DNA of 64,000 bases from Panopea generosa. Lineage: Eukaryota > Mollusca > Bivalvia > Adapedonta > Hiatellidae. Numbering within the stretch: position 1 is the first letter of the stretch; each line of letters opens with the position of its first letter. Below, piece after piece: positions 62,201-64,000 of this stretch. Below the pieces are notes generated by a model. That model was not told the DNA's origin. It searched no databases and saw only the letters and a program-made list of their open reading frames with translations. A program made the translations under genes and the position numbers. Location: positions 24,399,657-24,463,656 of the forward strand of contig CM055901.1 of NCBI GenBank assembly GCA_029582155.1. Reading direction: 5' to 3'.

Positions 62201-64000
62201 TTCCAGGTGAAGTTTCTGGTGAAGGAGGTTGAAGAGCTGCAGGGAGGTCGTGTTGTAAGAGATGAAGTGTCGTCTGCTGAGGTCAGCAGCTCTTCACGAC
62301 TCATAACGGATAAACTTGTCACATTTAGGTAGGTTCATTAACTGGGAACTCTTAAGCTCACTTACAGTTTAAAGAGATAAGTGTTGTCTGCTGAGGTCAG
62401 CCGGCCTTCATGGCTCGTAACATATAAACTTGTCACATTTAGGTAGGTTCATTTATCAAAAACCCTAAACTCACTTACAGTTTAAAGAGATATGTGTCGT
62501 CTGCTGAGGCTAGCAGCTGTTCAAGGCTCGTTACAGATAAACTTGTCGCATTAAGGTAGGTTCATTTACCAAGAAACCCTAAACTCACGTACAGTTTATA
62601 GAGATATGTGTCATCTGCTGAGGTTAGCAGCTATTCAAGGCTCATAACAGATAAACTTGTCACATTTAGGTATGTTCATTTACCAAGAAACCCTAAACTC
62701 ACTTACAGTTTATAAAGATAAGTGTCGTCTGCTGAGGTCAGCAGCTGTTCAAGACTCATAACGGATAAACTTGTCACATACATTAAGGTAGGTTCATTTA
62801 CCAAAAAACCCTAAACTCACTTACAGTTTATAGAGATAAGTGTCGTCTGCTGAGGTCAGCAGCTGTTCAAGACTCATAACGGATAAACTTGTCACATACA
62901 TTAAGGTAGGTTCATTTACCAAGAAACCCTAAACTCACTTACAGTTTATAGAGATTAGTGTCGTCTGCTGAGGTCAGCAGCTGTTCAAGGCTCATAACGG
63001 ATAAACTTGTCACATACATTAAGGTAGGTTCATTTACCAAGAAACCCTAAACTCACTTACAGTTTATAGAGATAAGTGTCGTCTGCTGAGGTCAGCAGCT
63101 GTTCAAGACTCATAACGGATAAACTTGTCACATACATTAAGGTAGGTTCATTTACCAAGGAACCCTAAACTCACAGTTTATAGAGATAAGTGTCGTCTGC
63201 TGAGGTCAGCAGCCCTTCAAGGCTCATAACAGATAAACTTGTCACATTTAGGTAGTACATGTAGGTTCATTTACCTGTGAACTCCAAATTCACTTACAGT
63301 TTATAGAGATAAGTGTTGTTTACTGCTGTTTTTTCCCCTTATTGAAGCAAACAAACCTTAAAATGTTACATTTGTTATTAATTTATTTGGTTATAAAACA
63401 GTGAATTCAAGGTTAATAAAACGTACCTCAGACAGTCTAGCTGAAAATATTTTGCGGGGGAGCATGGGCCAGAACCCCCCTACAATTGCCAATACATTAT
63501 TTTCAGCCAAGTTATGCCCGTGACTCAATACATGTATATTTGATTAAAACTATTACAATAACTAAGTTAGATAACTCTTACATAAATATTATGCAAATTT
63601 AGGCCCCCTTGTTTGACTCATCTCATCAACCACTCAATGTATTTGACTGAAACTTTAGGTAAGGCTTAATTTGTATTCATGAAACCATAGTGGGATAACA
63701 GGTTATTTTGCTATTTGACTAAGAATTCTGGTTAAAGTCTATATCTCAGCAGTCACTACGTGTATTGGATTGACACTTCATACAGGGTTGACCTACTCAA
63801 TTAAGTAAATTAAGACAACTCTTGTTTACTTGGATGGGTCATCAGTCACAATCAAAGTTTGTACTCCTGTGACAAATGATTCGAGTAGTCGCGCATGCTG
63901 TCTTATGGACTGCTCTTGTTATATGCAGTTATCCACTGACATGGGTTCATGATTTTACAGGAATATAGAAGAGTTACAAGAACAGAATCAGAAGCTGCTG
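36884..64000 (+). CDS. TPR: Nucleoprotein TPR homologue, 5' part (16 exons, runs off the right edge)
   Basis: TPR (Mlp1/Mlp2, Megator) is the long coiled-coil protein that forms the filaments of the nuclear pore basket and acts in mRNA export control, chromatin exclusion and spindle checkpoint anchoring. Sixteen exons join in frame to 553 residues with no stop; all junctions are GT-AG and all phases match. The product is co-linear with vertebrate TPR from its N-terminus to the block NIEELQQQNQRLL. The best matched blocks are [72 protein letters not shown] and [16 protein letters not shown]. The translation is rich in E, K, Q and L in heptads, as expected for a parallel coiled coil. The ATG at 36884 has A at -3 and G at +4. 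Four of the fifteen introns open with a tandem array copied from the exon end. The C-terminal acidic tail lies outside the window. Confidence 0.96.
37444..37782 (-). mobile_element. CAGTG-type MITE, copy A
   Basis: About 329 bp starting CAGTGTTTTTTTTTTTTCAC, flanked by the 5-bp duplication ATTTC (37444-37448, 37778-37782). The interior matches the copies at 50018, 52916 and 57789 (TTTTAGCGGCATTTTCATTG, TTGTGTACAACTTGCTTCTC). The right terminus is decayed. Confidence 0.75.
37785..38890. other. TPR intron 1, middle
   Basis: No gene seen. AGGCCTTTGATTATG at 38700 also occurs at the right edge of the inverted repeat (36640), hinting at an older dispersed element. Confidence 0.4.
38891..40641. 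mobile_element. hAT-like non-autonomous transposon, 1.74 kb
   Basis: Termini CAGGGTTTCCCC (38896) and GGGGGGAACCCTG (to 40636) are inverted, flanked by a perfect 5-bp duplication TTTAT on both sides. No transposase frame inside. CAGGG ends fit hAT; 5-bp rather than 8-bp duplications fit the hAT5-like subset. Confidence 0.75.
41449..41553 (+). CDS. TPR: TPR exon 2
   Basis: Acceptor TTTTTACAG, donor GTAAGCC. It encodes EQQYCEIEKQLIDSNTKLA, nearly identical to the start of the vertebrate block [11 protein letters not shown]. Phase 1 in, 1 out. Confidence 0.96.
41640..41890. repeat. ~60-bp tandem repeat in TPR intron 2
   Basis: Four imperfect units with GTTTACTGTCTGTTCGTCTG and AATGTATCCAAGCTAGGTTT. 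Confidence 0.85.
42085..42165 (-). mobile_element. tRNA-like SINE head
   Basis: The minus strand reads CAAGTAGTAGAGCATCTGAC and then TCCTGGTTGGATCC, an A-box/B-box pair with tRNA-like spacing. Cloverleaf pairing is poor, so it is called a SINE relic, not a tRNA gene. Confidence 0.5.
42892..42965 (+). CDS. TPR: TPR exon 3 (its end seeds a minisatellite)
   Basis: Acceptor GTCTTACAG, donor GTAAGTTTA. Ends LKDVQETQDGSLSTQ. The last ~35 bases of the exon plus the donor recur in tandem through the first 400 bases of the next intron. Confidence 0.88.
42925..43377 (+). repeat. 54-bp array copied from the TPR exon 3 end and donor
   Basis: Eight occurrences, including the exon itself, of CAGGATGGAAGTCTTTCAAC, each followed by ACACAG and a donor-like GTGAGT or GTAAGT. 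The first copy is the genuine exon end (42965). Confidence 0.95.
43560..43745. mobile_element. Dispersed repeat fragment
   Basis: Phrases GGGTCAAGGTCACACTTTGT and AGTGACAATTCTTGTTT recur in diverged form at 60970-62115. Class not assigned. Confidence 0.5.
44084..45115. mobile_element. TA-flanked non-autonomous DNA transposon, ~1.03 kb
   Basis: TA plus CTGTGAAATCATTAATTTTC at the left, inverted as AAATGATTTCACAG plus TA at the right. Sub-terminal CGTGGGGTACAAATTTTCGTGG and CCACGAATATG motifs are also inverted. Tc1/mariner-like by TA target. The 81-codon frame inside (44718-44963) has no recognisable domain. Confidence 0.78.
45440..45536 (+). CDS. TPR: TPR exon 4
   Basis: Acceptor TTCATTTAG, donor GTAATGTT. 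It encodes RVNEQLEGEKRDFAMLLEKR (vertebrate RTKEELEAEKRDLIRTNER). Phase 0 in, 1 out. Confidence 0.94.
45707..45795 (+). mobile_element. tRNA-Leu-like SINE head
   Basis: GTGGCCGAGCGCTTTAAGGC followed by TGTTGGTCCGAGCCC resembles the A and B boxes of a class II tRNA. The body is decayed. Confidence 0.5.
45930..46235. mobile_element. Dispersed repeat fragment
   Basis: Ends in a GTATCATGTGGACACGTTTCTAG-like tail (shortened) that recurs as TGGACACATTTCTAGT at 56238. Class not assigned. Confidence 0.45.
46680..46783 (+). CDS. TPR: TPR exon 5
   Basis: Acceptor CAACACAG, donor GTATGCC. It encodes ELKELSRKNSEMNMSKCEAL and KLDEINSNQVNKE. Phase 1 in, 0 out. Confidence 0.9.
46890..46915. repeat. (TA)n microsatellite
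   Basis: Perfect AT dinucleotides in TPR intron 5. Confidence 0.9.
46995..47373. mobile_element. piggyBac-type MITE with internal minisatellite
   Basis: TTAA then CCCTTTACTTCATAGG at the left; ATATGAAATAAAGGG then TAAA at the right: an expanded relative of 21733-21806. The interior 47155-47350 is a 22-24 bp tandem repeat (GTGTCCAAAGGCGTCTATAT), about nine units, amplified from the element's own right part. Confidence 0.72.
47830..47995 (-). mobile_element. tRNA-like SINE head
   Basis: The minus strand reads CTAGCACAGTTGGTAGACC and then TTTGAGTCCTGG, an A-box and a decayed B-box. Confidence 0.4.
48262..48375 (+). CDS. TPR: TPR exon 6 (its end seeds a minisatellite)
   Basis: Acceptor TACATCACAG, donor GTACTTAC. 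It encodes RLTQEKENLQKQIEWLDKDL (vertebrate LEQEKELLHSQNTWLNTEL). The last ~20 bases and the donor are the seed of the array that fills 48355-49510. Confidence 0.93.
48355..49510 (+). repeat. ~50-bp array copied from the TPR exon 6 end and donor
   Basis: About 23 units containing GACAGTCAGGAGAGAAAAG followed by GTACTTACATATG. The first is the real exon end and donor at 48375/48376; later units alternate between CAGTCAGG, CAGTCGGG and CAGTTGGG variants. Confidence 0.95.
49817..49960 (+). CDS. TPR: TPR exon 7
   Basis: Acceptor ATATACAG, donor GTGAGTACC. It encodes LLEVQSKLEEKTEECSLQQA and continues through a 48-codon heptad region. A transposon copy begins 58 bases downstream of the donor. Confidence 0.93.
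50013..50352 (+). mobile_element. CAGTG-type MITE, copy B
   Basis: 330 bp from CAGTGTTTTTTTTCGGCC to GTGAAAAAAACCACTG, flanked by a perfect 5-bp duplication CATTA. It lies 58 bases after the TPR exon 7 donor. The sub-terminal region holds several copies of TTCCCAATTGAA. Confidence 0.85.
50743..50823 (+). CDS. TPR: TPR exon 8
   Basis: Acceptor TATTTTCAG, donor GTAGCTAA. Ends FRQEIQARVRLLDLYK, matching vertebrate FHNELNAHIKLSNLYK. Phase 0 at both ends. Confidence 0.95.
50985..51036. repeat. (TA)n microsatellite
   Basis: About 26 perfect dinucleotides in TPR intron 8. Confidence 0.95.
51459..51546 (+). CDS. TPR: TPR exon 9
   Basis: Acceptor GCGTTTTCAG, donor GTAAAAAT. It encodes NAAEEAESKSTQLTGAVTEL (vertebrate [20 protein letters not shown]). 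Phase 0 in, 1 out. Confidence 0.95.
51700..52250. repeat. ~27-bp minisatellite in TPR intron 9
   Basis: About 20 units of GATTTGAAGAAGAAAGTATA plus a few bases, beginning about 150 bases after the exon 9 donor. Not related to the exon sequence. False minus ORF of 183 codons. Confidence 0.93.
52400..52745. mobile_element. Palindromic dispersed repeat, copy 1 (decayed)
   Basis: Begins TTTCTATCTCACCCTAG and contains TATAGAAAATTATTTCCCTT and a diverged inverted partner AATTATCTCTCGAGGTGG. Same family as 60155-60445. Confidence 0.6.
52911..53270 (-). mobile_element. CAGTG-type MITE, copy C
   Basis: 350 bp from CAGTGTTTTTTCCACCATTT to CACTG, flanked by the perfect 5-bp duplication CATTT. Opposite orientation to copies B and D. 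The right sub-terminal region is replaced by a 30-base C run (53231-53260). Confidence 0.85.
53399..53467 (+). CDS. TPR: TPR exon 10
   Basis: Acceptor TATCATACAG, donor GTAAGTTAA. It encodes EMEEEKDQAVARMQEEINDR (vertebrate [20 protein letters not shown]). Phase 1 at both ends. Confidence 0.93.
53611..53840 (+). mobile_element. Small MITE, TIR GGCCATCCTTAAAAAAT, copy 1
   Basis: Ends GGCCATCCTTAAAAAATAT and TTTTTTTAAGGATGGC are inverted, flanked by TTA on both sides, which fits a PIF/Harbinger 3-bp target. Confidence 0.72.
53903..54135 (-). mobile_element. Small MITE, same family, copy 2 in inverted orientation
   Basis: The same termini, with interior phrases (TTTGCTGTGCTCTGACCCAG) that are the reverse complement of copy 1's right part. 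The two copies are about 65 bases apart and could fold into a long hairpin. Confidence 0.72.
54140..54570. other. TPR intron 10, right part
   Basis: Nothing recognised. Confidence 0.4.
54577..54648 (+). CDS. TPR: TPR exon 11
   Basis: Acceptor GCATTCAG, donor GTAAGTCTG. It encodes [20 protein letters not shown], matching vertebrate [16 protein letters not shown]. Phase 1 at both ends. Confidence 0.95.
55074..55252 (+). CDS. TPR: TPR exon 12 (conserved PTAAA block)
   Basis: Acceptor CTTGACCAG, donor GTAAGTAGG. It encodes FPTAAATSKMLKSGMTLTQI, the non-coiled interruption that is the family's best N-terminal fingerprint (vertebrate [20 protein letters not shown]). Phase 1 in, 0 out. Confidence 0.97.
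55450..55622. mobile_element. Small MITE, TIR ACAGTCAAACCTGTCTTAAG, copy 2
   Basis: The left end ACAGTCAAACCTGTCTTAAG matches the 9734-9912 element; the interior GAAAGCATAGAAATG also matches. The right end is decayed. Confidence 0.65.
55625..56240. mobile_element. Dispersed repeat in TPR intron 12
   Basis: Internally repetitive: TTAATTAGGTGATCTGGACT-like and GATTGGCTGACAGTTTCCGA-like phrases occur twice, about 150 bases apart. Ends TGGACACATTTCTAGTTA, as at 46225. Confidence 0.5.
56716..58515. repeat. 21/22-bp minisatellite in TPR intron 12, split by a MITE
   Basis: About 65 units of TAGCATGGTCAATGTGATAC plus AT, with a 21-bp variant (GTGTACAT) interspersed. Interrupted at 57789-58136 by MITE copy D. 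The longer duplicated stretch around 58265-58420 shows later block duplication. Confidence 0.95.
57784..58141 (+). mobile_element. CAGTG-type MITE, copy D, inside the minisatellite
   Basis: 348 bp from CAGTGTTTTTTTGGCC to GGTGGAAAAAAACACTG with the 5-bp duplication GGTCA. The surrounding repeat unit gives the empty site ATGGTCAATG, proving the duplication length and the element's ends. Confidence 0.92.
58775..58862 (-). mobile_element. tRNA-like SINE head
   Basis: The minus strand reads GGCCCAGTGGTTAAGGTAGT and then AAGGTTCCAATCCAGGAG, a good A-box/B-box pair. No full cloverleaf. Confidence 0.6.
59016..59120 (+). CDS. TPR: TPR exon 13 (its end seeds a minisatellite)
   Basis: Acceptor ACTTGCAG, donor GTAAGTTG. 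It encodes EEKAPMLKKQREDYEIALKS (vertebrate [20 protein letters not shown]). The last ~28 bases and the donor repeat about eleven times downstream. Confidence 0.95.
59092..59632 (+). repeat. 47-bp array copied from the TPR exon 13 end and donor
   Basis: About eleven units containing CAGACAGCTGGATACTTCCA and TGCTG followed by GTAAGTTGTATACATG. The first unit is the true exon end (59120). Confidence 0.96.
59778..59885 (+). CDS. TPR: TPR exon 14
   Basis: Acceptor TTGCTTCAG, donor GTATAGTA. It encodes DCQTLRAEADESHRK and a Q-rich helix ending HDLSDQ (vertebrate VKDLSQQ). Confidence 0.92.
60155..60445. mobile_element. Palindromic dispersed repeat, copy 2
   Basis: Starts TTTCTATCTCACCCTAGAGC. The right 100 bases are a near-perfect palindrome: GGATAGAAAATTTCTTCC and GGGATAACTGTTTTCGC pair with CAAAACAGTTATCCCTCGGG and AGAATTTTCTATCC. 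Same family as 52400-52745. Confidence 0.7.
60970..62115. mobile_element. Dispersed repeat, internally duplicated
   Basis: The phrase CATGCATTGATGGATTTT followed by GATACTTGCTACAAATGATC recurs three times about 170-190 bases apart, with TGACGTGTCACAAGTAAGAC-like text between. Related fragment at 43560-43745. No coding seen. Confidence 0.55.
62207..62328 (+). CDS. TPR: TPR exon 15 (its end seeds a minisatellite)
   Basis: Acceptor TAATTCCAG, donor GTAGGTTC. It encodes VKFLVKEVEELQGGRVVRDE and VSSAEVSSSSRLITDKLV, matching vertebrate [30 protein letters not shown]. Its last ~75 bases are copied, diverged, about nine times in the next intron. Phase 0 in, 2 out. Confidence 0.96.
62255..63330 (+). 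repeat. ~118-bp array copied from the TPR exon 15 end and donor
   Basis: About nine units containing GTGTCGTCTGCTGAGGTCAG, ATAACGGATAAACTTGTCAC and then GTAGGTTCATTTACC. Each unit also carries CTCACTTACAG before the exon-like part, so it has both an acceptor-like and a donor-like site. The first unit is the true exon end (62328). Confidence 0.95.
63330..63950. other. TPR intron 15, right part
   Basis: A diverged dispersed repeat with no gene seen (phrases like ACTCATCTCATCAACCACTC). Confidence 0.4.
63961..64000 (+). CDS. TPR: TPR exon 16 (cut by the window edge)
   Basis: Acceptor GATTTTACAG. Encodes NIEELQEQNQKLL, matching vertebrate NIEELQQQNQRLL. Confidence 0.95.

Overview
This is a eukaryotic genomic window. 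It is intron-rich and AT-rich, and it is loaded with minisatellites, tRNA-derived SINEs, CR1-like LINEs and small non-autonomous DNA transposons. The style of the repeats and the two host genes point to a lophotrochozoan, most likely a bivalve mollusc; this is inference and I cannot name the species.

Two host genes lie head to head. On the minus strand, twelve consecutive exons between 27888 and 2404 encode a glucokinase regulatory protein (GCKR) homologue. It is recognised by the SGCGTSGR and GSSRMKGGSATK SIS-domain signatures, and every exon junction has matching phase and GT-AG ends. The N-terminal exon was not found, and the gene runs off the left edge inside its second SIS domain. On the plus strand, sixteen exons from the ATG at 36884 to the right edge encode the first 553 residues of nucleoprotein TPR, the coiled-coil protein of the nuclear pore basket. 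It also continues beyond the window.

Layout: 1-2400 last visible GCKR intron (30-bp minisatellite, SINE fragment, an orphan ORF); 2404-5281 GCKR exons l and k with a MITE and a LINE fragment between them; 6.1-9.7 kb a broken CR1-type LINE whose protein carries a 2A-like translational recoding peptide; 10.1-15.2 kb GCKR exons j to g with three minisatellites and a SINE whose target-site duplication overlaps a splice donor; 15.7-19.0 kb LINE remnant and a 33-bp minisatellite with higher-order structure; 20.0-27.9 kb GCKR exons f to a, a Harbinger fragment, a piggyBac-type MITE and two minisatellites; 28.4-31.4 kb two large arrays, one made of tRNA-promoter-like units; 32.5-36.7 kb a segmented long inverted repeat; 36.9-64 kb TPR, with DNA transposons and minisatellites in nearly every long intron.

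The most unusual signal is in TPR. After exons 3, 6, 13 and 15 the intron opens with a tandem array whose repeat unit is a copy of the end of the preceding exon plus its splice donor. Each of these introns therefore starts with roughly 8 to 23 serial decoy 5' splice sites. A second coherent signal is a family of elements with CAGTG or CAGGG termini and 5-bp target-site duplications. One copy sits in a minisatellite unit from which the empty site can be read directly.

Most long open frames in the window are artefacts of minisatellites whose period is a multiple of three, not genes.
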